A stretch of DNA of 12,528 nucleotides from Thermoplasmata archaeon. Lineage in GTDB: Archaea > Thermoplasmatota > Thermoplasmata > Thermoplasmatales > Thermoplasmataceae. The stretch is from the NCBI GenBank assembly GCA_021827885.1, contig JAKAUD010000019.1:1-12528 (forward strand). The letters run 5' to 3'. A program made the translations under genes and the position numbers. A model generated the notes under the pieces. The model did not search any database and had not been told where the DNA came from. It was given only the letters and a program-made list of their open reading frames with translations. Shown piece after piece: positions 6,395-12,528 of this stretch (the stretch's first letter is position 1; each line of letters begins with the position of its first letter).

Positions 6395-6412
6395 ATCATG
6401 TACGTATATGAT
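6395..6412. promoter_or_regulatory. 18-bp near-palindrome over the vapB TATA box (operator candidate)
   Basis: ATCATGTACGTATATGAT is symmetric in 16 of 18 positions, with one non-complementary pair. It covers the minus-strand TATA box CATATACG (6403-6410), centred about 25 nt before the vapB ATG at 6381. Its location fits autorepression by a VapB(C) complex, which is usual for the family; the binding itself is inferred. Confidence 0.55.
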
Positions 6413-6478
6413 TCTTTCTCAAATGTTCATAAAGCCTGCTGTTTCTTATGGGATAGAATATCCGAAGAACATTATTTG

Positions 6479-6523
6479 TTATCCACTTAATTAATGCGAA
6501 ACCTACTTATCCTTTTCCCTTAC
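6479..6523 (+). repeat. Intergenic repeat, copy D
   Basis: TTATCCACTTAATTAATGCG then AAACCTACTTATCCTTTTCC and CTTAC. It keeps TATCCAC-N-TAAT and ACCTAC-TATCCT with a four-base shorter middle than copy A. It lies upstream of vapB (opposite strand) and just past the 3' end of the ABC operon. A small GGATA-GAA-TATCC hairpin lies next to it at 6451-6463. Confidence 0.55.
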
Positions 6524-6569
6524 AAATTCATCATTTAGAAAATTTTAAGTTCGGATCCTATTCAAGACT

Positions 6570-7307
6570 CTATGTCAGCATCCTCTCATTTGACATCCTT
6601 CTTACCACAACGATGAGCAGGGCGATAAATATTATAAAGAGGATAATAGAGAACAGTCCACCGATCAAGATAATGTCTAACGGATGGAAAATCCTGACTA
6701 TAACTATCAAGAAAAACATGGGCGGGATAAAACCAATGACAGAACCAATCCCTCCTGGGGCATTCACTCCTGGGTATGTTTTGGACATGGACACCCATGT
6801 CAACATTGCAAGTATAGAAATCAGTGACGATACATATGCAACGGGAACAGAGAAAACAGCAATCAATTCAAATATGGTCACTGTTGTAGATGGTGCCATG
6901 AAATTTATTATTATAAAAATCGCTGTGATATCTGTTCCAAGAATTATTGATATCAAAGCTATTGTAACGATCGAGAATGACAGAAAAATATCCTGAATCT
7001 TGATCTTTCCGGTGGCAATTAAGTATTCATATACCCCATTTGAGCGATCAGTTGAAAATAGATACGTCACACCCATTCCTCCTATTGTAGCCATAAGAGG
7101 AATGATGGCAGGAATTGTTTGCCCCAGAATTGAAGCCCCTATCGGAGATTCTAAGATAGATTTAAAGGAAGACAGAAGAATTGCTGAAAAGATGATGGGC
7201 ATGGCTATACCTATCAGCAGGTAAAAAATCCCATAAATAGAACGAAATGCTCTTGAAAGGTTGAAATTTACCAATATTTTAACTCCATTGGGAATGAATT
7301 TGTTCAT
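6570..7307 (-). CDS. ABC-2 type transporter permease
   Basis: A 245-aa integral membrane protein with about six hydrophobic segments (roughly 26-46, 62-84, 107-133, 142-170, 186-206, 212-236) and a basic C-terminal tail (VVRRMSNERM). Between segments 2 and 3, DRSNGVYEYLIATGKIKIQD is the 'E/R..G..E.L.A.P' type coupling loop of ABC-2 exporters that contacts the ATPase. Start ATG 7307 has GAGGT 7 nt upstream. It is 32 nt after the ATPase gene on the same strand, so the two form one complex at the cell membrane, probably two ATPases and two permeases. Export is the usual direction for the type (drugs, lipids or peptides); the substrate cannot be read from sequence. A loop PGVNAPGGIGS between segments 4 and 5 is glycine/proline-rich. 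Confidence 0.8.
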   Translation of the reverse strand: MNKFIPNGVKILVNFNLSRAFRSIYGIFYLLIGIAMPIIFSAILLSSFKSILESPIGASILGQTIPAIIPLMATIGGMGVTYLFSTDRSNGVYEYLIATGKIKIQDIFLSFSIVTIALISIILGTDITAIFIIINFMAPSTTVTIFELIAVFSVPVAYVSSLISILAMLTWVSMSKTYPGVNAPGGIGSVIGFIPPMFFLIVIVRIFHPLDIILIGGLFSIILFIIFIALLIVVVRRMSNERMLT

Positions 7308-7339
7308 AGCCTTAACCTCGTATAATATGATTAATACAC

Positions 7340-8185
7340 TTATGAGCTGTCATCGAAGAATCTCCCCAGCGGGTTACTCAAATCCTTTACTTCGTAGATC
7401 ATCGCGCCGGACGAGCTCAACTTACTGATGAGTTCAGCTGCTTCTGCTGGAGATTTAAGATTGAAAATGAAGTATTTGCCGTCTATTGTGTAGTCCGTCA
7501 CCAAATTTTCTATTCCTTTGCCCCTGATACCGATCTTATAATTGTCAGTCTTCAGGCCGTTTATGTCTCCTGCGTATACAACCTTCCCTCCATTCAGGGC
7601 AATCACTTCTGTGCCAATGTCCATTGCTTCGTAAAGATTGTGCGAGGAATACATAACGATGGAATCACGCGTTTTCCTGATTATAAGCTCCCTTATTTCC
7701 GAAGAAACTTTCGGATCAAGGTTTGTCGTTGGTTCGTCCAGAATCATAAGAGATTTATCTCCTATCAGCGATTTTGCAAGGGAAACTCTTTTTTTCTGCC
7801 CTTGGCTTAAGCCCTGAATATTCTTATTCAGTAGTTCTCCAAGATTGAATTTCTCTATAATATTGCTAATCTCCTCACTGGAAACGCCTTCAACTTTTCC
7901 AAAGAATTTCATTGCGGTCCTCACGGTCAGTCCTGCCGGTATGGAATTCTTGTGGCTGAGATACGCAATCCTGACCGTGGATTGCACTTGAGGCACCCCG
8001 TCAAACATTATGGATCCAGTGAATGGTCTAAGCATACCAGTTATAGCCCTGAAAAGTGTTGTTTTTCCCGCCCCATTCTTGCCAAGAACAACATATATCC
8101 CTGGCAAATTAATGTTGAAACCTATATGATGGAGTACCTCAACACCATCATAGCCCGTAGAAAAGTCATCAACTGTAATATTCAT
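7340..8185 (-). CDS. ABC transporter ATP-binding protein
   Basis: A 281-aa ATPase from ATG 8185, preferred over GTG 8191 because GGTG at 8191-8194 forms a ribosome site 5 nt before it. Motifs in order (numbered from the ATG): Walker A LGKNGAGKTT (about 35-44), Q-loop region IAYLSHKNSIPAGLTV, signature GLSQGQKKRVSLAKSL, Walker B LMILDEPTTNLDP, H-loop MYSSHNLYEA. Two details are unusual: the Q-loop glutamine seems replaced (SHK where LPQ is common), and the signature is LSQGQ rather than LSGGQ. The last 80 residues are an accessory domain such as ABC-2 exporter ATPases often carry. It energises the downstream permease. The gene lies second in the operon, 40 nt after the zinc-ribbon gene. Confidence 0.9.
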   Translation of the reverse strand: MNITVDDFSTGYDGVEVLHHIGFNINLPGIYVVLGKNGAGKTTLFRAITGMLRPFTGSIMFDGVPQVQSTVRIAYLSHKNSIPAGLTVRTAMKFFGKVEGVSSEEISNIIEKFNLGELLNKNIQGLSQGQKKRVSLAKSLIGDKSLMILDEPTTNLDPKVSSEIRELIIRKTRDSIVMYSSHNLYEAMDIGTEVIALNGGKVVYAGDINGLKTDNYKIGIRGKGIENLVTDYTIDGKYFIFNLKSPAEAAELISKLSSSGAMIYEVKDLSNPLGRFFDDSS

Positions 8186-8225
8186 AGCCACACCAAGATA
8201 TCATAAATTATCACACCCTCTGTGT

Positions 8226-8411
8226 TTATTCTACCTTGTCCTCATCTGAAACATTGTACCTTTCACGCTTCCTGCAAGAAGGGCATTTCACTGAAAACGA
8301 ATTTGGGCCGTATCTCATAACTATCCCAAGTTTCGATATGCCCACAAATTGGTTATAATCTAAATCAAAGTCATGTGAGCAGTTTGGACATTTGAGGTGA
8401 TACATTGTCAT
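8226..8411 (-). CDS. Small zinc-ribbon protein, first gene of the ABC operon
   Basis: A 61-aa protein with two CPxC knuckles, CPNC (residues 8-11) and CPSC (43-46), 31 residues apart, enough for one zinc ribbon; the tail is acidic (SDEDKVE). It begins at ATG 8411, with a good ribosome site AGGTGAT (minus strand, 8424-8418) 6 nt upstream; a second ATG at 8405 is possible. Such proteins are common in archaea and mostly uncharacterised; they may bind nucleic acid or another protein. Its position ahead of the ATPase and permease suggests co-expression, perhaps as a regulator or adaptor, which is inference. The leader of about 45 nt contains TCGATTT repeats. Confidence 0.7.
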   Translation of the reverse strand: MTMYHLKCPNCSHDFDLDYNQFVGISKLGIVMRYGPNSFSVKCPSCRKRERYNVSDEDKVE

Positions 8412-8474
8412 TTCAAAATCACCTGCATATTTGCTCTCTGGTTTTCTGCATCGATTTCGTTCGATTTATTATTA

Positions 8475-8486
8475 CACATATTATAC
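8475..8486 (-). promoter_or_regulatory. TATA box of the zinc-ribbon/ABC operon
   Basis: On the minus strand GTATAATATGTG, centred near 8482, predicting transcription from about 8456 and a leader of about 45 nt. TCGATTT copies at 8451-8457 and 8461-8467 fall at and just before that start, a position typical for repression. Confidence 0.45.
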
Positions 8487-8610
8487 TTGTTCTAGTTAAT
8501 ATAACACAACTACTTAACCATTACTAATAATGAAGAGCGGAATCCTTATCCAGCAATCAAAATACCGATCAATGCTTTCTCCGAATTTGACTGCAATCGA
8601 TTTCTGCAAG

Positions 8611-8620
8611 TTTTATAATA
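8611..8620 (+). promoter_or_regulatory. TATA box of the MFS exporter gene
   Basis: TTTTATAATA, centred near 8616. The transcript should start near 8642, which excludes the upstream ATG at 8625 and supports ATG 8652. A TCGATTT copy lies at 8597-8603, just upstream. Confidence 0.55.
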
Positions 8621-8651
8621 GATAATGAGTGATAAAGGTAAAAGAAGAAAT

Positions 8652-9872
8652 ATGCCAGATCATGTTCTCAAAAACCGGAATTTCAGATTTCTCTGGATTG
8701 CAACTATTTCATCAGCAAGTGGATTAGCGATTTGGAACATGATAATAGAGTGGTTAATCTTCACAACCACCCAGACTGCATTGATGCTTACATTGCTGGG
8801 CGTTGTAGAATTTATCCCTATGTTAACCATTGGCATTTTTGCGGGTGCGGTTGTTGATAGATACAGCCGAAAACGACTGATTATACTATCTAATTTTGTA
8901 CGTACTGGAGCTTTGGCCCTGCTCGCTTTTGCAATATTACTCATAGGTTTTAATTTGATTGCGATTTTTCTGGCTGTTCTCATTATTTCTGTATCCAGTT
9001 CATTCTTTGATCCAGCAGCGGCCGCATTGCTTCCTTCATTTGTGAAAAAGGAGAATCTGATGGAAGGAAATGGACTTCTGCAGTCAGGGCAAACCTTAGC
9101 AGGAATAATAGGTAACCCGTTGGGAGGCATTCTAATACTTGTGGTTGGAGTGGCATCAGGACTGATTTATGACTCCATAACATTCGCGATTGCCGCCATT
9201 GTAATGGGAATGCTGGTTATTCCAGTTTCTATTCAAGAGATGCGACAACCCGGAGAGGAAATAAGAAAAAAATTGATGGAAGAAGTAAGGGCTGGCTTTG
9301 GGTTCCTTCTGAGTAGAAAAGCATTGCTGACCATGACCATAACATCCATGATCCTGAATTTTTTCTCGTTTTACCAAATATATATAGTGATATACACCTT
9401 AGATATCCTGCACAGCGGATCTTTAGTATTCGGCCTGCTTGTTGGCAGTGCAGCCATTGGTTATACAGTGGGTGCTGCCCTAACCGGAAGGCTGCACTTT
9501 GAAAAGAGACCTGGCATTTGGGTTCCAATATTTTGGGCTTTTGGCGGGATTCCCCTGATTATCCTTATTTTCATACCAGTCACTCAGATATCTATAGTCA
9601 GCTTATTCTTTGAGGGATTTTTTGGTGGAATGGTAAATACTATATGGATCACGACCATTCAACGCGTTGTTCCTGATGAATATCTTGGTCGATATTTTGC
9701 AATTGAGGGAACAATCGGCTATTCAATGATTCCAGCTGGAATTCTGTTTGGAGGGGTTCTTATCACAGTTTATGGGATTTCATTTGCATTCATACTTGCC
9801 GGAGTGAGCATATTCATTATTGGATTAATTATGCTGACAAACAGGAATATTCGTATTTGGGGCAGAAATTAA
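8652..9872 (+). CDS. MFS exporter, MFS_3 / DHA3 (macrolide-efflux, EntS-like) type
   Basis: A 406-aa transporter with about 12 membrane segments, the usual length. The start is taken as ATG 8652 (MPDHVLKNRNFRFLW), because the TATA box at 8611-8620 overlaps the position where the leader for ATG 8625 would be. Motif A between helices 2 and 3 is GAVVDRYSRKR. Characteristic MFS_3 features follow: NFVRTGALALL, then PAAAALLPSFVKKENLMEGN, then GNPLGG where GPALGG is common, and VVPDEYLGRYFA late in the second half. Proteins of this type export small molecules (macrolides, siderophores) by proton antiport at the membrane; substrate is unknown. It is divergent from the ABC export operon across a 240-bp region sharing short repeats, so both may respond to the same regulator. 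Confidence 0.88.
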   Translation: MPDHVLKNRNFRFLWIATISSASGLAIWNMIIEWLIFTTTQTALMLTLLGVVEFIPMLTIGIFAGAVVDRYSRKRLIILSNFVRTGALALLAFAILLIGFNLIAIFLAVLIISVSSSFFDPAAAALLPSFVKKENLMEGNGLLQSGQTLAGIIGNPLGGILILVVGVASGLIYDSITFAIAAIVMGMLVIPVSIQEMRQPGEEIRKKLMEEVRAGFGFLLSRKALLTMTITSMILNFFSFYQIYIVIYTLDILHSGSLVFGLLVGSAAIGYTVGAALTGRLHFEKRPGIWVPIFWAFGGIPLIILIFIPVTQISIVSLFFEGFFGGMVNTIWITTIQRVVPDEYLGRYFAIEGTIGYSMIPAGILFGGVLITVYGISFAFILAGVSIFIIGLIMLTNRNIRIWGRN

Positions 9873-10258
9873 TCAAATTTGCATCTTTTGGATTTCAAGA
9901 CCTTATAACGTATGAATCCTTCAATGTTATAGAAATTCCCGTATTGATCTTCCTCATCCTTGCAGGAAGCTACCGATGGGATTTCAATTGATATCTTTCC
10001 AAGTTAAAATCAAGGAGTCAGAAATACGTGTCTTCGTTATACGGGTAGTTATTTGGTCATTATTCATAATGCATTCCAGCGGAACAATGACTATTCGGTT
10101 GGAAAAAATGTTTGCAATTACCTCTTTCGCACAAATTAGACCTTGCAATTATCAACTATGAGGAGAATGTACGATTGCTGAGAGATGATTAAGTTAGCTA
10201 AGGGAAATTCAGAAGTAATTAGCGAAACTAATAATATCCCATAATATGATACACGAGA
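9873..10258. other. Intergenic region between the MFS and DUF998 genes
   Basis: 386 bases with no gene I can support. A 61-codon plus-strand frame (9976-10161) has no promoter and an arbitrary composition. Small dyads are present: TATAAC/GTTATA (9904-9931), TTAGCTAA (10194-10201) and ATTAG-CGAAA-CTAAT (10218-10232), the last touching the next TATA box. Confidence 0.4.
10231..10237 (+). promoter_or_regulatory. TATA box of the DUF998 gene
   Basis: ATAATAT, centred 25 nt before ATG 10259, predicting a leaderless message. The inverted repeat at 10218-10232 overlaps its left edge. Confidence 0.5.
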
Positions 10259-10891
10259 ATGTCAACGATAGACTCAAAGGCCTGGTACCTTCCAGTTCTT
10301 TTTGGGGGAATGTCGATCTTGTTTGCTTGGTTTACAATTTTACTTGCAATTTATCTCAATCCCTGGTTTCATGTAAACGTAAACGCTTTAAGTGACCTTG
10401 GAGGAAAGGCGATAAATTCAAGCGGTCATCCTTCTCCCAATTATCCATTTGTATATAATGGAGGACTTATGATTACAGGGCTCTTGATAGGACTCTTTTC
10501 ATTGGCAGCCATAGAGAAGTCCGTGAGCCGAACTGAGATTATTGGATTCTCCTTTCTAATCCTCACAGGTTTCTTTCTTGCTCTTGTTGGTGTTTTTCAT
10601 GAGGGGACATATCCACATGTCTTTCTGGCTGAGTGGTTCTTTCTCCTGGGCAAAATTTCTTTTCTGATTATCGGTATCTCGTTAATATTACAGAAATTTC
10701 GTATTTCGGGAGTTATAATGTTTATTTTCAATATCATAGCATGGATTGTTGAAGCCTTAATCAAATTTAGATCAGTGGCAGAAAATGAAATTTATGGTGT
10801 TCTGGTTCTTGACGTGCTCATTATAATTTATATCCTGCATTTTGTATCTCAAAGGGATAAATCGAATTCTAACAAAAGTTTTGAACAATAA
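10259..10891 (+). CDS. DUF998 integral membrane protein
   Basis: A 210-aa protein with about six membrane helices (roughly 11-33, 65-85, 94-114, 122-144, 150-167, 178-196) and a short polar tail. Two conserved DUF998 blocks are visible: NALSDLG (42-48) after helix 1, and LVGVFHEGTYPHVFLAEWFF (109-128) between helices 3 and 4, with H114 and H120 in the extracytoplasmic-or-cytoplasmic loop joining them. The function of the family is not established; distant similarity to membrane phosphatase/frag1-like folds has been proposed for some members, which the sequence here cannot test. Leaderless ATG start set by the TATA box. Single gene, no evident operon partner. Confidence 0.78.
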   Translation: MSTIDSKAWYLPVLFGGMSILFAWFTILLAIYLNPWFHVNVNALSDLGGKAINSSGHPSPNYPFVYNGGLMITGLLIGLFSLAAIEKSVSRTEIIGFSFLILTGFFLALVGVFHEGTYPHVFLAEWFFLLGKISFLIIGISLILQKFRISGVIMFIFNIIAWIVEALIKFRSVAENEIYGVLVLDVLIIIYILHFVSQRDKSNSNKSFEQ

Positions 10892-11130
10892 TTAATTCAC
10901 TGCGGTTTCCTCTGCGTCATTCCTATGAACCAGATTTGCCAGTTCAAGAATGCCTCGTGCATTTAGGCGAAAAGAGATGTCATTGTAAAATTAGAAACAG
11001 GTGTCCTAAAGCCGGGATTATTAATTTCACAGCTAACAGTATGACTGCAAAGACTGTGGACATACCAATATTTCATACGGATCATTAGATGCGTCCCCTA
11101 GGCCGGAGATAAATAGTTCACAAGTTAGAA

Positions 11131-11171
11131 TATGCTTGGTGGTTGAAATCAAAGCGCACTCAACAAGCATA
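11131..11171. promoter_or_regulatory. Interrupted inverted repeat abutting the thiL TATA box
   Basis: TATGCTTG (11131-11138) pairs with CAAGCATA (11164-11171), and the inner TTGA (11143-11146) with TCAA (11160-11163), leaving a GTGG bulge on one side and a 13-nt loop. It ends where the TATA box begins, so it lies outside the predicted transcript and is more likely a protein site than a riboswitch. Confidence 0.45.
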
Positions 11172-11179
11172 CATATATG
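11172..11179 (+). promoter_or_regulatory. TATA box of thiL
   Basis: CATATATG, centred near 11175, predicting a start near 11201 and a leader of about 24 nt, enough for the GGTGA site at 11213-11217. Confidence 0.5.
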
Positions 11180-11212
11180 CACGAATGATCACTAATCTAT
11201 ATTGATAAGTGC

Positions 11213-11217
11213 GGTGA
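11213..11217 (+). promoter_or_regulatory. Shine-Dalgarno site deciding the thiL start
   Basis: GGTGA, 7 nt before the GTG at 11225. It selects that GTG over the nearby GTG triplets. Confidence 0.55.
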
Positions 11218-11224
11218 GTGTGCG

Positions 11225-12184
11225 GTGAAATTGTATGAACTAGGTGAAAGAGGCTTGATTCAAAGGTCTCTATCTAACTTAATGATCAAGCAGGATATCG
11301 ACGATTGCGCTTTAATTTCTAGAGGAAAATATTTTGAACTCATAACAACTGATTCCATTAATCAACAAACGCATATTCCGGTTGGTGCATCACCCGAAAA
11401 TATTGGGCGATTTTTTGGTGCGGTTAATCTGAGTGATATTGCAGCAATGGGAGGAATTCCGGAATATTTCATGGCTGCCTTTAATATCCCTTCATCTTTG
11501 GATATAGATTTTATTGACAAGTTTGAATCCGGGCTAAATGAAATCCTTCAGAGATACCGTGTTGAATACCTGGGAGGGGATTCAAAGGAGAATTCAACAA
11601 TATCTTTTACAGGGATTTGCATTGGCAAGGCCCTAAAGACCAATACCTTGCGGAGATCAAATATTAAGAAGGGGCAGATTGTTTGCGTAACCAACGCCCT
11701 TGGAAAAAAAATCTCAGCATACATTGCCTATAAGAATGGCATTAGAACAAAAGAAAATGCAAACGAGATCATGTCAATAGAACCAAGAATCAAGGAAGGG
11801 GAGATTATTTCCAAAAATGGAGGCAGATTCATGATGGATCTCTCTGACGGATTGGGTTCCTCTATCCTTCAAATGAAGAAAAATTACGGTCTGGGATTCA
11901 GAATTGTTAGAGACCAGGTTCCAATACATAACCATCTGTTCCATGTTTGCCAGATTTCCGGCATAGATCCGTATAATGCCATTTTGGATTATGGCGGAGA
12001 CTATGAGCTGCTCTTTTCCATTGATAATGAAGGATCAGAGGAAACAGCAGCTAAATTAAGATCCATGGGGATTAATTTTTCAATGATTGGTGACGTGTGG
12101 GAAGGAGAGAATATACTGTTCGATGGTGAAAGATGGAACCCTGTCAACAGCATAGGATATGAACATTTCAGGACGATTGACTAA
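11225..12184 (+). CDS. thiL: Thiamine-monophosphate kinase
   Basis: A 319-aa enzyme, normal length, that phosphorylates thiamine monophosphate with ATP to thiamine diphosphate, the last step of cofactor synthesis, in the cytoplasm. Motifs in order: DDCALI (26-31), TTDSI (41-45), the diagnostic NLSDIAAMGG (68-77), YLGGDS (115-120), MMDLSDGLGSSI (203-214), and GGDYELLFSI (257-266), whose acidic residues bind Mg and phosphates as in the PurM/ThiL-type (AIR synthase-like) fold. The GTG start follows a clear ribosome site. The gene stands alone with no thiamine synthesis or salvage genes in the window. A dyad touching its TATA box hints at control by a repressor. Just after the stop, TTTTCC-rich sequence may end transcription. 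Identification is strong. Confidence 0.93.
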   Translation: MKLYELGERGLIQRSLSNLMIKQDIDDCALISRGKYFELITTDSINQQTHIPVGASPENIGRFFGAVNLSDIAAMGGIPEYFMAAFNIPSSLDIDFIDKFESGLNEILQRYRVEYLGGDSKENSTISFTGICIGKALKTNTLRRSNIKKGQIVCVTNALGKKISAYIAYKNGIRTKENANEIMSIEPRIKEGEIISKNGGRFMMDLSDGLGSSILQMKKNYGLGFRIVRDQVPIHNHLFHVCQISGIDPYNAILDYGGDYELLFSIDNEGSEETAAKLRSMGINFSMIGDVWEGENILFDGERWNPVNSIGYEHFRTID

Positions 12185-12287
12185 TTTTCCAATTTCCCTT
12201 CCTTGAACATTTTCGGGTGAATTGCCTGAAAAAGAATCTGACCACCTTCATACTTGGCAAAAATTTAGGGAAATTTCTTTGATAAAT

Positions 12288-12298
12288 GTTTATATAAG
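12288..12298 (+). promoter_or_regulatory. TATA box of the DUF1059 gene
   Basis: GTTTATATAAG, a near-consensus archaeal box centred 24 nt before ATG 12317; leaderless transcript expected. The strongest promoter-like box in the window. Confidence 0.65.
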
Positions 12299-12316
12299 AG
12301 ATTACTATATAATAAT

Positions 12317-12505
12317 ATGACAAGTTACCAGTTTAAATGCAAGGATATAGGAATGGATTGCGATTTCCAGGCATCGGCGAAGACCAAGGAAGAACTCATG
12401 CCTAAAATAGGAACACATGCAAAGAACGCACATAAAATAGAAACGATAGATGAGGCTTTGCAGACCAAGGTAAACAACGCAATAAAGAAAAGAATGTTTT
12501 TTTAA
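12317..12505 (+). CDS. Small DUF1059 protein
   Basis: A 62-aa protein with the DUF1059 pattern: YQFKCKDIGMDCDFQA near the N-terminus, a helical TKEELMPKIGTHAKNAHKI, and a short helical tail. C8, C15, H34 and H39 are spaced like a C2H2 metal site, so zinc binding is likely but not shown. The family is widespread in archaea and bacteria, of unknown function. The gene has its own strong TATA box, a leaderless ATG and a T8 tract right after the stop, so it is an independent, probably well-expressed unit. Codons are lysine-rich AT type, like its neighbours. Confidence 0.85.
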   Translation: MTSYQFKCKDIGMDCDFQASAKTKEELMPKIGTHAKNAHKIETIDEALQTKVNNAIKKRMFF

Positions 12506-12510
12506 TTACC

Positions 12511-12520
12511 CTTTTTTTTA
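12511..12520 (+). terminator. Oligo-T terminator after the DUF1059 gene
   Basis: Eight T residues in CTTTTTTTTA, 6 nt after the stop codon; together with the T run in the last codons this is a typical archaeal factor-independent termination signal. Confidence 0.6.
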
Positions 12521-12528
12521 TCTATTTA

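Larger units (their letters stand above)
10892..11224. other. Intergenic region upstream of thiL
   Basis: 333 bases without a gene. No tRNA-like cloverleaf or T-loop was found. The right part holds an inverted repeat (11131-11171), the thiL TATA box and a Shine-Dalgarno site. The left part shows nothing clear. Confidence 0.45.

Noticed and set aside
6613..7224. Long plus-strand frames opposite the ABC permease
   Set aside because: They mirror the hydrophobic codons of the permease on the other strand, which has motifs, membrane segments and a ribosome site.
9976..10161. 61-codon plus-strand frame in the MFS-DUF998 gap
   Set aside because: No TATA box or ribosome site at a useful distance, no domain, no protein-like pattern.
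10178..10206. CTGAGA ... AGGGAA, reminiscent of TPP riboswitch signatures
   Set aside because: The spacing is too short, the ACCC-CTGATC core and the second pyrophosphate-sensor half are missing, and the downstream gene is DUF998, not a thiamine gene.
10892..11130. Search for a tRNA or other structured RNA before thiL
   Set aside because: No GTTC-type T-loop with matching acceptor arms; short GC-rich stretches do not form a cloverleaf.
1..12528. CRISPR array or intact insertion sequence
   Set aside because: No regularly spaced identical repeats; the four similar intergenic copies are 0.6-1.4 kb apart and divergent. No transposase with catalytic motifs or matching terminal repeats was seen.

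Overview
This window looks like chromosomal DNA of a Thermoplasmatales-type archaeon. That is inferred from the AT-rich composition, archaeal TATA boxes 24-30 nt upstream of several start codons (leaderless transcripts), Shine-Dalgarno motifs (GGTGA type) only at genes with a leader or inside operons, oligo-T terminators, and an archaeal gene set (ThiL, PF02697-type VapB with VapC, DUF998, DUF1059). No 16S or other marker gene is present, so the placement is inference.

Layout. 1-170 holds the 3' end of an ASCH-domain protein. 171-969 is gene-poor and contains a perfect 10-bp-stem inverted repeat and perhaps coding relics. 970-2630 is a tightly coupled two-gene operon: a winged-helix protein and a nucleotidyltransferase, organised like an AbiEi/AbiEii toxin-antitoxin pair. 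2631-6570 is a patchwork of single genes: a VOC/glyoxalase-fold protein, a DUF5700-like zinc metallopeptidase with HEFHH, a DinB-like metal-binding four-helix protein, and on the minus strand a VapB-VapC toxin-antitoxin pair. Four copies of a roughly 50-bp repeat, all in the same orientation, occupy four successive intergenic gaps here. 6570-8411 on the minus strand is a three-gene operon of a zinc-ribbon protein, an ABC ATPase and an ABC-2 type permease. It is transcribed divergently from an MFS_3-type exporter (8652-9872), and TCGATTT repeats lie in both promoter regions. A DUF998 membrane protein, thiamine-monophosphate kinase ThiL and a small DUF1059 protein complete the right side.

How it fits together. 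The left half has an accessory character: two toxin-antitoxin-like modules, isolated small enzymes, long gene-poor gaps and the dispersed repeat. The right half is closer to housekeeping and transport. The observations most worth following are the intergenic repeat family, the AbiE-like pair, and three palindromes placed where a repressor would sit on archaeal promoters (DinB-like gene, vapB, and upstream of thiL). No tRNA, rRNA, CRISPR array or intact insertion sequence was recognised.
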